A stretch of 64,000 bases of DNA, from the NCBI GenBank assembly GCA_038231395.1, contig JBBRLL010000002.1, positions 78,095 through 142,094 of the forward strand. The letters run 5' to 3'. A model generated the notes under the pieces. That model worked only from the letters and a program-made list of their open reading frames with translations, made no database searches and was not told the origin of the DNA. Shown here piece after piece: positions 35,933-45,273 of this stretch. Within the stretch, counting starts at the first letter, position 1; each line of letters begins with the position of its first letter. The stretch comes from Stagnihabitans sp038231395 (lineage in GTDB: Bacteria; Pseudomonadota; Alphaproteobacteria; Rhodobacterales; Rhodobacteraceae). The position numbers and the translations under genes are program-made.

Positions 35933-37540
35933 TTGCAGCATTCCGACCGGTCCGGCGTGACCGACCTTTTCATTATTGGTGGTGGAATCAATGGCTGCGG
36001 CATCGCTCGCGATGCGGTTGGCCGTGGTCTGACCGTCACCTTGGCTGAAAAGGGCGATCTCGCGCAGGCCACGTCGTCAGCCTCGACCAAGCTGTTTCAT
36101 GGCGGGTTGCGCTATCTGGAATACTTCGAATTCCGTCTGGTGCGTGAGGCGCTGGAGGAGCGCGAAACCCTGCTGGTCGCCATGCCTCACATCAGTTGGC
36201 CGATGCGCTTTGTGCTGCCGTATCAGAAAGACATGCGGTTTGACGGGTCAACCCCGACGTCGCGCCTTTTGGGATATGTGATGCCGTGGATGAAGGGCCG
36301 TCGCCCCGCATGGCTGATCCGGTTCGGTCTGTTTTTGTACGATACGCTTGGCGGTCGCCAGATCCTGCCAGCGACCCGCAGCGTTGACCTCGCGTCCGAC
36401 CCGGCCGGAGCAGCGCTGAAACCGATCTTCTCCAAGGCTTACGAATATTCCGATTGCTGGGTGGAGGACTCGCGGCTGGTTGCCTTGAATGCCCGCGATG
36501 CGGTTCAGCGGGGCGCCCGGATCATGACGCGCACCCGCGTTACGTCGGCCAGTCGCGAGGGCAACCTTTGGTGCGTCACCACCTTGGGGCCGCAAGGCGA
36601 GGCGACCTATTATGCCAAGGCGCTGGTCAATGCCGGTGGACCTTGGGTTGAAGATGTTCTGCGCGGTGTGGTGCGGATCAACTCCTCGGAAAAGGTCCGG
36701 CTCGTGCGCGGCAGCCATATCGTGACGCGCAAGCTTTACGATCATGACCGCTGCTATTTCTTTCAGGGCAAGGACGGCCGCATCATTTTCGCCATCCCGT
36801 ATGAGCAGGACTTTACCCTGATCGGCACCACGGATGTGGAACATGCCTCTGTCGCGCAGGCTCCGGTCTGCACGGTGGAGGAGCGCGATTATCTGTGCGC
36901 CTTTGCCTCGGAATACTTCGCCAAACCCGTCACGGCAGAGGATGTGGTGTGGAGTTATTCCGGTGTGCGCCCGCTGTACGACGACGGCGCAAAGTCGGCG
37001 ACGGCTGCGACACGGGACTATGTTCTGACGGTCGACGACAAGGGCGCACCCATGCTCAACGTCTTTGGTGGCAAGATCACGACCCACCGCAGGCTCGCGG
37101 AAAGTGCGCTGGAAAAGCTTGCACCATATTTTCCCGGCGTCAAAGGCAAATGGACGGCGCGGGTTGCGCTGCCGGGCGGCGATTTCCCGCATGATGGGGT
37201 GGCAGCCCTGACCAATGCGCTGAAGGCCCGCTATCCGTTCTTGTCGGACTATTGGGCCGGGCGACTGGTGCGTGGCTATGGAACGGACGCGCAGGTTATG
37301 CTGGGAGCCGCAAAAACCCCCGCCGATTTGGGCCGGGATTTTGGCGCGACCCTGTCGGAAACCGAAGTGCGTTGGCTGATGCAGCACGAATTTGCGCGGG
37401 CAGGCGATGACGTCGTCTGGCGTCGCAGCAAGCTGGGGTTGCGCATGACCAAAGACCAGGTCGCCGCAGTGGACGGGTTCATGGCAGAATTGGCCGCGAA
37501 AGAGGCGCCGATGCCAGCCGCCGCAGCGAGGACACAATGA
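35933..37540 (+). CDS. glpD: Glycerol-3-phosphate dehydrogenase GlpD
   Basis: A 535-aa FAD-dependent enzyme that oxidises glycerol-3-phosphate to dihydroxyacetone phosphate at the inner membrane. The N-terminal dinucleotide motif is IIGGGINGCGIARDAVGRG (about residues 13-31), followed by the family stretch STKLFHGGLRYLEYFEFRLV. Full length matches GlpD. It starts with TTG after a GGGGAGA site and overlaps glpS by four bases, making it the first gene of the glycerol operon. Confidence 0.95.
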   Translation: MQHSDRSGVTDLFIIGGGINGCGIARDAVGRGLTVTLAEKGDLAQATSSASTKLFHGGLRYLEYFEFRLVREALEERETLLVAMPHISWPMRFVLPYQKDMRFDGSTPTSRLLGYVMPWMKGRRPAWLIRFGLFLYDTLGGRQILPATRSVDLASDPAGAALKPIFSKAYEYSDCWVEDSRLVALNARDAVQRGARIMTRTRVTSASREGNLWCVTTLGPQGEATYYAKALVNAGGPWVEDVLRGVVRINSSEKVRLVRGSHIVTRKLYDHDRCYFFQGKDGRIIFAIPYEQDFTLIGTTDVEHASVAQAPVCTVEERDYLCAFASEYFAKPVTAEDVVWSYSGVRPLYDDGAKSATAATRDYVLTVDDKGAPMLNVFGGKITTHRRLAESALEKLAPYFPGVKGKWTARVALPGGDFPHDGVAALTNALKARYPFLSDYWAGRLVRGYGTDAQVMLGAAKTPADLGRDFGATLSETEVRWLMQHEFARAGDDVVWRRSKLGLRMTKDQVAAVDGFMAELAAKEAPMPAAAARTQ

Positions 37541-38625
37541 CACTGGAACTGCAGAACGTCACGCGGGTCAGCAACGGGCGTACGGTGATCCACCCGACCA
37601 ATCTTGTTTTGGAAAATGGCACGATGAACGTGCTTCTGGGGCCGACGCTGGCTGGCAAAACCTCCTTGATGCGGCTGATGGCGGGTCTTGATCTGGCACA
37701 AACCGGGCGCATCCTGTGGCAAGGCAAGGACGTGACGGGCATGCGGGTGCAGGATCGCAAGGTTGCGATGGTGTACCAGCAGTTCATCAACTACCCCGCG
37801 ATGAGCGTTTATGACAACATCGCTTCACCATTGCGGCTGATGGGAAAGTCCAAGGCTGAGGTTGACCGCGCCGTGCGCGAAACCGCCGAAATGCTGAAAA
37901 TGACGCCGATGCTGGGGCGAAAGCCGCTGGAATTGTCGGGCGGCCAGCAGCAGCGTTGTGCGCTTGCACGGGCCTTGGTCAAAGGGGCTGGCCTTGTGTT
38001 GCTGGACGAGCCGCTGGCCAACCTTGATTACAAACTGCGCGAAGAGTTGCGGGTGGAAATCCCCCGGATCTTTGAAGCCTCCGGTGCGATCTTTGTCTAT
38101 GCCACGACCGAACCGGAGGAGGCTTTGTTGCTCGGCGGTAATACTGCGACCCTGTGGGAGGGCCGGGTCACTCAGTTCGGCTTGACGCCGCTGGTCTACC
38201 GCAGTCCTGCCGATGCCACCACGGCGCGCGTCTTTTCCGACCCGCCAATGAATTTTCTGGGTGCCGTGAAATCCGGCGGACGCATTGCGTTTTCAGCGTC
38301 TGCCAGTGCGGCGGCGGAGGGCGCGTTTTCTGCGCTGCCGGATGGGTCCTATCTCGCGGGGTTCCGGGCCAACCATCTGGAACTACAACGCAAGACCGGC
38401 AATGCGCTGGAAATGCGCTGCACGCTGGACGCAACCGAGATCACCGGATCAGAGACTTTTCTGCACCTGCACCATGGCGCGGATCGCTGGGTCGGGTTGG
38501 TGCACGGCATCCATGATCTGGTGCCGGGGGCGCAAACCTCGGTCTGGCTGGACCCGGCGCATGTCTACATGTTTCACACTGACGGGCGTTTGGCAGCACC
38601 CGCCGCCTACGCGATGGCGGCGTAA
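37537..38625 (+). CDS. glpS: Glycerol ABC importer ATPase GlpS
   Basis: A 362-aa ATPase of the GlpS type. Walker A (GPTLAGKTSLMR), the Q-loop (MVYQQFINYP) and the signature LSGGQQQRCALARAL with Walker B LVLLDEPLANLD are present. In the switch region, where relatives have VTHDQ, the sequence reads YATTEPEEA, so the switch His is missing. A C-terminal TOBE-like domain follows. By order and similarity to the GlpSTPQUV importer of Rhizobium it pairs with GlpT to drive glycerol uptake. Confidence 0.88.
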   Translation: MTLELQNVTRVSNGRTVIHPTNLVLENGTMNVLLGPTLAGKTSLMRLMAGLDLAQTGRILWQGKDVTGMRVQDRKVAMVYQQFINYPAMSVYDNIASPLRLMGKSKAEVDRAVRETAEMLKMTPMLGRKPLELSGGQQQRCALARALVKGAGLVLLDEPLANLDYKLREELRVEIPRIFEASGAIFVYATTEPEEALLLGGNTATLWEGRVTQFGLTPLVYRSPADATTARVFSDPPMNFLGAVKSGGRIAFSASASAAAEGAFSALPDGSYLAGFRANHLELQRKTGNALEMRCTLDATEITGSETFLHLHHGADRWVGLVHGIHDLVPGAQTSVWLDPAHVYMFHTDGRLAAPAAYAMAA

Positions 38626-38626
38626 G

Positions 38627-39706
38627 ATGACCCAGATCACACTTTCAAAACTCGCCCACAGCTACATGGCCAACCCGGCGTCGGACGCCGATTTTGCGCT
38701 GAAGGAAATGGACCATGTCTGGCAGGATGGCGGGGCTTATGCGCTGCTGGGATCGTCGGGATGCGGCAAGACAACGCTTCTTAACATCATCTCGGGCCTT
38801 CTGAGGCCCAGTCAGGGCAGGGTGCTATTTGGCGACCGTGATGTCACGGACGCGCCCACCACCGCGCGCAACATTGCCCAGGTTTTCCAGTTTCCTGTGG
38901 TTTATGACACGATGACGGTGCGGCAGAATCTGGCGTTTCCCTTGCGCAATCGTGGCATGGACAGCGCCTATATCGCTGCCCGCGTCAGCCAGATCGCCCA
39001 GATGATCGGGATGCAGGACGTGCTGAACCGCAAGGCACGCGGGCTGACAGCGGATGCCAAGCAGAAGATCTCGCTCGGTCGCGGCATGGTGCGCGAGGAC
39101 GTCAACGCTGTGCTGTTTGACGAACCGCTGACCGTGATCGACCCCCATATGAAGTGGGAGTTGCGCACCCAGTTGAAACAACTGCACCGAGAGTTCGGCC
39201 ACACGATGATCTATGTGACCCATGACCAGACCGAGGCGCTGACCTTTGCCGACAAGGTTGTGGTGATGTATGACGGCCGCGTGGTCCAGATGGGGACGCC
39301 GGAAGAGTTGTTCGAAGCGCCGGCCCATACGTTTGTGGGCTATTTCATCGGCTCTCCGGGGATGAACTTCATTGACGCCAAAATTGCGGGGTCAGTGGCG
39401 CATCTGACGGGCGCAGACCTTGCGCTTGGGGCCAGCTATGCTCCGGTCAAGGGCGTCTGCAAGATTGGGATCCGGCCGGAATATTGCACGCTGACCAGTG
39501 GCGAGGGTTTGCCCATGACCGTGCAGCGCGTTGAAGATGTCGGCCGCCACCGGGTGATCCGCGGTTCGATGTTCGGGGCACCGTTCAACATCATCGCACC
39601 AGAGGGTGCGCCGATTGCGGCAGATGCAACCCGGGTGCAGGTCGTGGCTGACAAGATCAACGTCTATGCCGATGACTGGCGGGTCGCTCCGCAAAGGGGG
39701 AGCTGA
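38627..39706 (+). CDS. glpT: Glycerol ABC importer ATPase GlpT (second ATPase)
   Basis: The ATG at 38627, one base after the glpS stop, gives a 359-aa ATPase; the frame open from 38285 lies in glpS and is not used. Walker A GSSGCGKTTLLN and the switch motif VTHDQTEALT are intact, but the LSGGQ signature is replaced by LTADAKQKISLGRG. Walker B is AVLFDEPLTVID. It thus complements GlpS, which has the signature but lacks the switch His. The symbol follows the rhizobial GlpSTPQUV naming; it is not the MFS-type GlpT of E. coli. Confidence 0.87.
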   Translation: MTQITLSKLAHSYMANPASDADFALKEMDHVWQDGGAYALLGSSGCGKTTLLNIISGLLRPSQGRVLFGDRDVTDAPTTARNIAQVFQFPVVYDTMTVRQNLAFPLRNRGMDSAYIAARVSQIAQMIGMQDVLNRKARGLTADAKQKISLGRGMVREDVNAVLFDEPLTVIDPHMKWELRTQLKQLHREFGHTMIYVTHDQTEALTFADKVVVMYDGRVVQMGTPEELFEAPAHTFVGYFIGSPGMNFIDAKIAGSVAHLTGADLALGASYAPVKGVCKIGIRPEYCTLTSGEGLPMTVQRVEDVGRHRVIRGSMFGAPFNIIAPEGAPIAADATRVQVVADKINVYADDWRVAPQRGS

Positions 39707-40578
39707 TGGAAAAGACGCTGAACAACAAGGCTTGGTTTCTGGTTCTGCCGGTGCTGGTTCTGGTCGCTTTTTCCGCAGTGATCCCCCTGATGACGGTCGT
39801 GAACTATGCCTTCAATGACACCTTCGGGAACAACCAGTTCTTCTGGGCCGGGCTTGAATGGTTTCAGGACGCGATTTCGTCTGAACGGCTGCATGCGGCA
39901 CTGGGGCGGCAGATCCTGTTCTCGGCGATCATTCTGGCGATTGAGGTGCCTTTGGGCATTTTCATCGCGCTCAACATGCCAAAGCGCGGGTTCTGGTCCA
40001 GCTTTTGCCTCGTGCTGATGTCACTGCCCTTGCTGATCCCGTTCAATGTGGTCGGCACGATCTGGCAGATTTTCGGGCGGGTGGACATCGGGCTTCTGGG
40101 CCATACTTTGGCGGCCCTGGGCATCGACTACAATTACACCAACAACGCCGTCGACGCCTGGATGACGGTCGTGATCATGGATGTCTGGCACTGGACCTCT
40201 CTGGTCGCGCTTCTCAGCTTTGCCGGGCTGCAATCCATCCCGCAGGCGTTCTATCAGGCCGCCAAGATTGATCAGGCCAGCCGGTGGAGCGTGTTTCGGT
40301 TCATCGAGCTGCCGAAGATGGCGGGAGTTCTCTTGATCGCCATTCTTCTGCGCTTCATGGACAGCTTCATGATCTATACAGAGCCTTTCGTGGTCACCGG
40401 CGGCGGTCCGGGCAATTCGACCACGTTCCTGTCCATCGACCTGGTCAAAACCGCCATCGGCCAGTTCGACCTTGGCCCGGCTGCGGCCTTCTCGCTGATG
40501 TATTTTCTGGTGATCCTGCTGGTCAGCTGGGTGTTTTACACGGTCATGGTCACCCTTGATAAGCAGGAGACCAAATGA
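39706..40578 (+). CDS. glpP: Glycerol ABC importer permease GlpP
   Basis: A 290-aa permease with six membrane helices (first AWFLVLPVLVLVAFSAVIPL). The EAA loop is the segment QAFYQAAKIDQASRWSVFRF near residue 185. Its ATG shares a base with the glpT stop. It belongs to the carbohydrate-type (MalF/UgpA-like) permeases and forms the membrane pore with GlpQ. Confidence 0.88.
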   Translation: MEKTLNNKAWFLVLPVLVLVAFSAVIPLMTVVNYAFNDTFGNNQFFWAGLEWFQDAISSERLHAALGRQILFSAIILAIEVPLGIFIALNMPKRGFWSSFCLVLMSLPLLIPFNVVGTIWQIFGRVDIGLLGHTLAALGIDYNYTNNAVDAWMTVVIMDVWHWTSLVALLSFAGLQSIPQAFYQAAKIDQASRWSVFRFIELPKMAGVLLIAILLRFMDSFMIYTEPFVVTGGGPGNSTTFLSIDLVKTAIGQFDLGPAAAFSLMYFLVILLVSWVFYTVMVTLDKQETK

Positions 40579-41381
40579 TGCGCATCAAGGGTTCCGCCGT
40601 CGTCATGGGGCTGTATCTGCTGTTCTTGCTGGTGCCGATCTACTGGCTGATGAACATGAGCTTCAAGGACAACACAGAGATTACATCGGTCTTCACCATC
40701 TTCCCGGCCAAGTTCACGGTCGCCAACTACGTGACGATCCTGACCGATCCGGCGTGGTACATGGGCTATGTCAACTCGATCATCTATGTCACGATGAACG
40801 TGGTCATTTCACTGACCGTGGCCTTGCCCGCCGCCTACGCCTTTTCGCGCTACACGTTTATGGGCGACAAACATCTGTTCTTCTGGCTTTTGACCAACCG
40901 CATGGCCCCACCTGCCGTTTTCGCCCTGCCGTTCTTTCAGCTTTATTCCTCGGTCGGGCTGTTTGACACCCACATCGCGGTCGCCCTGGCACATTGCCTG
41001 TTCAATGTGCCCTTGGCGGTGTGGATTCTGGAAGGTTTCATGCGCGGCGTGCCAAAAGAGATCGACGAGACCGCTTACATTGACGGTTATTCTTTCGGGC
41101 ATTTCTTTATGAAAATCTTCATGCCGCTGGTGGCCAGCGGGATCGGCGTCACCGCGTTCTTCTGTTTCATGTTCTCTTGGGTGGAACTGCTGCTCAGCCG
41201 GACGCTGACCTCGGTCAATGCCAAGTCGATCGGTGCCACGATGACCCGCACCGTCAGCGCATCTGGCATGGATTGGGGCGTTCTGGCAGCGGCAGGGGTG
41301 CTGACCATCGTGCCGGGAGCCCTCGTGATCTACTTTGTGCGCAATTACATCGCCAAGGGCTTTGCCCTGGGACGGGTGTGA
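40575..41381 (+). CDS. glpQ: Glycerol ABC importer permease GlpQ
   Basis: A 268-aa MalG/UgpE-type permease with six membrane helices and the EAA loop GVPKEIDETAYIDGYSFGHF near residue 160. It overlaps glpP by four bases and shares one base with glpU. In this locus the symbol denotes the permease of the rhizobial-type importer, not a phosphodiesterase. Confidence 0.88.
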   Translation: MMRIKGSAVVMGLYLLFLLVPIYWLMNMSFKDNTEITSVFTIFPAKFTVANYVTILTDPAWYMGYVNSIIYVTMNVVISLTVALPAAYAFSRYTFMGDKHLFFWLLTNRMAPPAVFALPFFQLYSSVGLFDTHIAVALAHCLFNVPLAVWILEGFMRGVPKEIDETAYIDGYSFGHFFMKIFMPLVASGIGVTAFFCFMFSWVELLLSRTLTSVNAKSIGATMTRTVSASGMDWGVLAAAGVLTIVPGALVIYFVRNYIAKGFALGRV

Positions 41382-41782
41382 TGACGCGCCGCACTGGAAA
41401 CATCGTTATCCTTGGCGTGGCACTGTTCATGCTGGCCCTTCTGGCCGCCTTGTTCGTCGCAGCGCCGCACAAAGACGGGGCCATCGACTGGACAGGCCAG
41501 ATGATCGCAGGCGGCTGGATGGCCTGGTCCTTGCCCATCGCGCTGTTTTTCTACGTCATCGCCAGTCTTTTGGTCACCATGACGATCCTCGCCATCCGCT
41601 ATCCCGAAATCCCGCGCAAAGGCGTCTTGCTGATCGAGACCACGCGCGGCGACCGACTGTTCATTTCGCTTCTTGGCTCGGCGTTCATCTGTATCGCCTG
41701 GCTGGCCCTGTTCGGCGACTCTCTGTGGGGAGCGCTGATTGTCGGCCTGATTTATGCTGCGGCGGTCTTCCGCTGGGTATGA
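41381..41782 (+). CDS. glpU: DUF2160 small membrane protein GlpU
   Basis: A 133-aa protein with about four membrane helices (IVILGVALFMLALLAALFVA, then SLPIALFFYVIASLLVTMTI) and the sequence RKGVLLIETTRGDRLFISLL typical of DUF2160. The ATG at 41381 shares its first base with the glpQ stop. In Rhizobium the equivalent gene lies in the glycerol importer operon; its role is unknown. Confidence 0.85.
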   Translation: MTRRTGNIVILGVALFMLALLAALFVAAPHKDGAIDWTGQMIAGGWMAWSLPIALFFYVIASLLVTMTILAIRYPEIPRKGVLLIETTRGDRLFISLLGSAFICIAWLALFGDSLWGALIVGLIYAAAVFRWV

Positions 41783-41875
41783 TCAGGAAAGTCGCAAGAA
41801 GGCGAGGTTGCACCCCCGCCCCCTTGCTTGAATGAGAACGAAAAGACGCACCGCAAACATTCCGGGAGGAATATA

Positions 41876-43612
41876 ATGAGACTGCGATTGACTTCAACCG
41901 CCATCGCGCTGGCCACGATGGCGATGGGCATGCCGGCATTTGCCGACATGGATGCTGCCAAGAAATTCCTTGATGCAGAGATCGGCCCCCTGTCGACTCT
42001 CAGCCGCGCAGATCAGGAAACGGAGATGCAGTGGTTTCAGGATGCCGCCAAGCCCTTTGCGGGCATGGAAATCCATGTGGTTTCTGAATCCTTGACCGTA
42101 CACAAATATGAATCCGAGGTTCTGGCCCCGGCATTCAGCGCCATCACTGGGATCAAAGTCATCCACGACATCAACCAGGAAGGCGATGTCGTCGAAAAGA
42201 TTCAAACCCAGATGCAGACCGGTCAGAATATCTATGACGGCTGGATCAACGACAGTGACTTCATCGGCACGCATTGGCGCTATGGCCTTGTGCGCAACTT
42301 GACAGACTGGATGGCGGGCGAAGGCAAAGACGTCACCAACCCGGGTCTGGACCTGAAAGACTTCATCGGTCTGTCCTTCACCACAGCACCCGATGGCAAC
42401 CTGTACCAGTTGCCCGACCAGCAGTTCGCCAACCTTTACTGGTTCCGCTACGACTGGTTCAACGATCCCAAGACTCAGGCCGACTTCAAGGCGAAGTACG
42501 GCTATGACCTTGGCGTTCCGGTCAACTGGTCGGCTTACGAGGATATCGCGGCCTTCTTCACCGGGCGTGATATGACCTATGTGGGCGGGCCGCCGAAAGT
42601 CTATGGCAACATGGATTACGGCAAAAAGGACCCGAGCCTTGGCTGGCGTTTCACCGACGCGTGGCTTTCGATGGCCGGGAACGGCGACAAGGGCCTGCCC
42701 AATGGCCTGCCGGTTGACGAATGGGGCATCAAGGTCAACAAAAAGTCGCAACCGACGGGCTCTTGCGTAGCACGTGGCGGCGATACCAACGGCCCGGCCT
42801 CGGTCTATGCGGTCACCAAGTATCTGGACTGGCTGAAGAAATTTGCCCCTCCGGCTGCGGAAGGCATGACCTTCGGTGAGGCTGGCCCGGTGCCCGCGCA
42901 GGGTGAGATCGCTCAGCAGATCTTCTGGTACACCGCCTTTACCGCCGACATGGTAAAGCCCGGTCTGCCGGTGGTGAACGCCGACGGCACGCCCAAATGG
43001 CGCATGGCGCCTTCGCCGCATGGCGTCTACTGGAAAGACGGCATGAAGCTGGGCTATCAGGATGTGGGCTCTTTCACCCTGATGAAATCGACCCCGACAG
43101 ACCGTGCCAAAGCGGCCTGGCTTTATGGTCAGTTCATTACGTCCAAGACCGTTGACGTGAAGAAAAGCCAGATTGGCCTGACCTTTGTTCGGGAATCGAC
43201 GATTCAGGACAAAAGCTTCACCGCACGTGCGCCCAATCTGGGTGGTCTGATCGAGTTCTATCGCTCGCCAGCCCGCGTTCAGTGGACGCCGACTGGCACC
43301 AACGTGCCGGACTATCCGAAGCTGGCGCAACTGTGGTGGCAGAACATCGGCGATGCATCCTCGGGTGCAAAGACGGTACAAGCCGCGATGGATAGCCTGT
43401 GCTCCGAACAGGAAAAGGTGATGGCGCGGATCGAAAAGTCGGGCGTTCAGGGCGATATCGGCCCGAAGATGGCTGACGAGCATGATCTGGCCTACTGGAA
43501 TGCCGATGCCGTCAAGAACGGCAACCTGGCCCCGCAGCTGGCGATTGCCGACGAGAAAGAAAAGCCGCAGACGATCAACTATGACGAGCTGATCAAGTCC
43601 TGGCAGAAGTAA
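41876..43612 (+). CDS. glpV: Glycerol ABC importer substrate-binding protein GlpV
   Basis: The ATG at 41876 has a GGGAGGA site and gives a signal peptide cut near AFADMDAAK; the longer frame to 41828 is not needed. The 578-aa mature binding protein is long for the class, as in GlpV of rhizobia. It contains IHDINQEGDVVEKIQTQMQT and WINDSDFIGTHWRYGLVRNL near the N-terminus and FTLMKSTPTDRAKAAWLYGQ later. It delivers glycerol to GlpPQ from the periplasm. Last gene before a strong terminator. Confidence 0.9.
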   Translation: MRLRLTSTAIALATMAMGMPAFADMDAAKKFLDAEIGPLSTLSRADQETEMQWFQDAAKPFAGMEIHVVSESLTVHKYESEVLAPAFSAITGIKVIHDINQEGDVVEKIQTQMQTGQNIYDGWINDSDFIGTHWRYGLVRNLTDWMAGEGKDVTNPGLDLKDFIGLSFTTAPDGNLYQLPDQQFANLYWFRYDWFNDPKTQADFKAKYGYDLGVPVNWSAYEDIAAFFTGRDMTYVGGPPKVYGNMDYGKKDPSLGWRFTDAWLSMAGNGDKGLPNGLPVDEWGIKVNKKSQPTGSCVARGGDTNGPASVYAVTKYLDWLKKFAPPAAEGMTFGEAGPVPAQGEIAQQIFWYTAFTADMVKPGLPVVNADGTPKWRMAPSPHGVYWKDGMKLGYQDVGSFTLMKSTPTDRAKAAWLYGQFITSKTVDVKKSQIGLTFVRESTIQDKSFTARAPNLGGLIEFYRSPARVQWTPTGTNVPDYPKLAQLWWQNIGDASSGAKTVQAAMDSLCSEQEKVMARIEKSGVQGDIGPKMADEHDLAYWNADAVKNGNLAPQLAIADEKEKPQTINYDELIKSWQK

Positions 43613-43623
43613 GCTTTGATTTT

Positions 43624-43654
43624 GGGCGGGGGACGCAAGCCTCCCGCCCTTTTT
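43624..43654 (+). terminator. Rho-independent terminator of the glp operon
   Basis: A 7-bp stem GGGCGGG/CCCGCCC around a 12-nt loop is followed by five T residues, 11 bp after the glpV stop. It is a textbook intrinsic terminator. Confidence 0.88.
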
Positions 43655-43790
43655 CGTAGCGGGAACTGACCGTTGCAACCTTCGGCTTGGCGAAACTGCC
43701 AGACCGCCGTCGGTGTTACCAACAGCGAAGACACTGTCCGGCGAAATAGCTTTCTGACTTTGGTGGAAACGTGGCCCCCGACCAAACGCT

Positions 43791-44171
43791 TCAAAGCGGC
43801 CGCAGTGCTGTCACCAGACCAGTCACGATCTGAACGATCTGGTCCGCTGCCAGAAGTGCCGCCTGAAGATCGGCCATGCGTTGAAGCTGCGCGCGGGCCT
43901 CTGCCGTGGCGTTCGCGAGGGTCGCATTGGCGTCCTCCAGCGTGGCCGGGGAGCTTAGGAAATTGATCTCCGCCTCACGTTCCTCGGCAATTGCGTTTTG
44001 TAGCGTCTTGCGCTTGGCGAACAGCACCGCAAGCACCTGCTCATCGTTTGGCGAAAGGGTCGGCTTGCGCCTCAGGGCAAGTTCGCGTTCGAAAAGATTG
44101 TGGACGGCGTTCACGAGACTGGTCTTCAGGCTGACAAATTGCCCGCGCGTCACTTGGTTTGGGGTGGTCAT
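43791..44171 (-). CDS. Hypothetical helical protein (126 aa)
   Basis: A soluble helical protein, Ala/Leu/Glu-rich (REAEINFLSSPATLEDANAT), with no signal peptide and no recognised family. It follows the lipoprotein gene after 3 bp and is probably co-translated. It may be a cytoplasmic partner of that lipoprotein. Confidence 0.65.
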   Translation of the reverse strand: MTTPNQVTRGQFVSLKTSLVNAVHNLFERELALRRKPTLSPNDEQVLAVLFAKRKTLQNAIAEEREAEINFLSSPATLEDANATLANATAEARAQLQRMADLQAALLAADQIVQIVTGLVTALRPL

Positions 44172-44174
44172 GGA

Positions 44175-45119
44175 CTATCCTTTCGCGGCGTCAATGGCGG
44201 CGCGCAGTTGCGCCAGTTCATGGGTGAAGGCGAGGATGTCAGCCAAGCTCGCCCCAGCTGCAAGGCGCTTTGCCAAAGCGGCATGGGTGGCGCGAACGCC
44301 AGAAAGCTGGCCTGCAAGAGAAGTTTGGCTTTCAGTGCTGAACGCCTGCGATGTCGCCTCAAAGTGGGTGACGGCAGCGCGGTAGCGGGCGGTGTCGCCG
44401 CTGGTTCTGGCAGTTTCCATCGCGGTTTCGGCGGCCGTGGTGGCCCTGTAAAGGTCCAGAACCTTCGTATCCCCCGAGCGTTCCAACACCGCAATAAGCG
44501 AATCCACGGCAGCGGCAACCGCTGGATCGCCCCGGCGGACCACCCGGCGCAGGGTCGTGGCGCGGGCGGCCTCGGTGGCCATCCGGGCCACAATGGACAG
44601 CGCGGACGAGAACTTGTCAATTGTAGCGCCGGCAGTCACCAGATTGGGATCGCCGGTCGCCGCAGCAAGCGTCTTGATATCCCCGGTCAGAACCGGAATT
44701 TGCGCGGCGATCTGATCAGGCGCGGTGCTTCCGGCCAGCAGCGTGACCGCGTCGATATAATCTTCAAGGCTTGCCAGCAGATGCTCGGCCACAATCAACC
44801 GGGCATTTTCCTCATCGGGCGTAAAGGCGTCATCGGGGACGCAGGGTTGACCAATGGCGAGACCGGCGCCTATGGCCTGACATTGGTCGCCAAGCGCGTA
44901 GACGGAATGGCCCTGCCGGATCAGGTCGGTGATCTGGGTGGACCGCGCAAGGGCAAGTCTGGCGTCAAGCGTCGCCTTCAGCGGTGTGTTCACGGCATGC
45001 CCAGCCGCAGCAAAGGCGCCGACTTCGCCGCTCAGATCCGGTACAGCGCAGGCAACCAGCAGCAGCGGCAGGGCGGTCAGACGGATAACACGAAAAGAGT
45101 TTCGGCAGATCTTCTGCAT
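44175..45119 (-). CDS. Putative lipoprotein, helical (314 aa)
   Basis: The ATG at 45119 has a GAGGAGGA site upstream; the frame to 45158 is not used. The signal peptide ends in a lipobox (LPLLLVACAVP). The mature protein is helical and Ala-rich without catalytic motif (VRRGDPAVAAAVDSLIAVLE). It is divergent from the SARP-type regulator gene, and one copy of the 16-bp CGTCA repeat motif lies 45-60 bp before its start, so it is probably a member of that regulon. Confidence 0.7.
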   Translation of the reverse strand: MQKICRNSFRVIRLTALPLLLVACAVPDLSGEVGAFAAAGHAVNTPLKATLDARLALARSTQITDLIRQGHSVYALGDQCQAIGAGLAIGQPCVPDDAFTPDEENARLIVAEHLLASLEDYIDAVTLLAGSTAPDQIAAQIPVLTGDIKTLAAATGDPNLVTAGATIDKFSSALSIVARMATEAARATTLRRVVRRGDPAVAAAVDSLIAVLERSGDTKVLDLYRATTAAETAMETARTSGDTARYRAAVTHFEATSQAFSTESQTSLAGQLSGVRATHAALAKRLAAGASLADILAFTHELAQLRAAIDAAKG

Positions 45120-45163
45120 GGCGGTATCCTCCTCAAAGCGTATCGGAAAATATTGCACGCCTT

Positions 45164-45179
45164 CGTCAGCGCTGCGTCA
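45164..45179 (+). promoter_or_regulatory. SARP-type direct repeat, copy 1
   Basis: CGTCAGCGCTGCGTCA: two CGTCA units with an 11-bp period, in the divergent spacer between the lipoprotein operon and the SARP regulator gene. It matches the consensus CGTCA-NYGCWS-CGTCA shared with three other sites in this block. SARP regulators are known to bind direct repeats with 11-bp periodicity. Confidence 0.6.
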
Positions 45180-45273
45180 AAGCCTGGGCGAGGGGCATCG
45201 AACCGGGTTTTGACCGTTGTAGACGAGCCGCAGGAATAGTGTTTTAGTGGGTGGAGCGATTTAGCGGTGAGCC

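Noticed and set aside
41894..43678. Minus-strand frame of 594 codons opposite glpV
   Set aside because: Antisense shadow of a well-supported binding-protein gene; no domain or ribosome-binding site.
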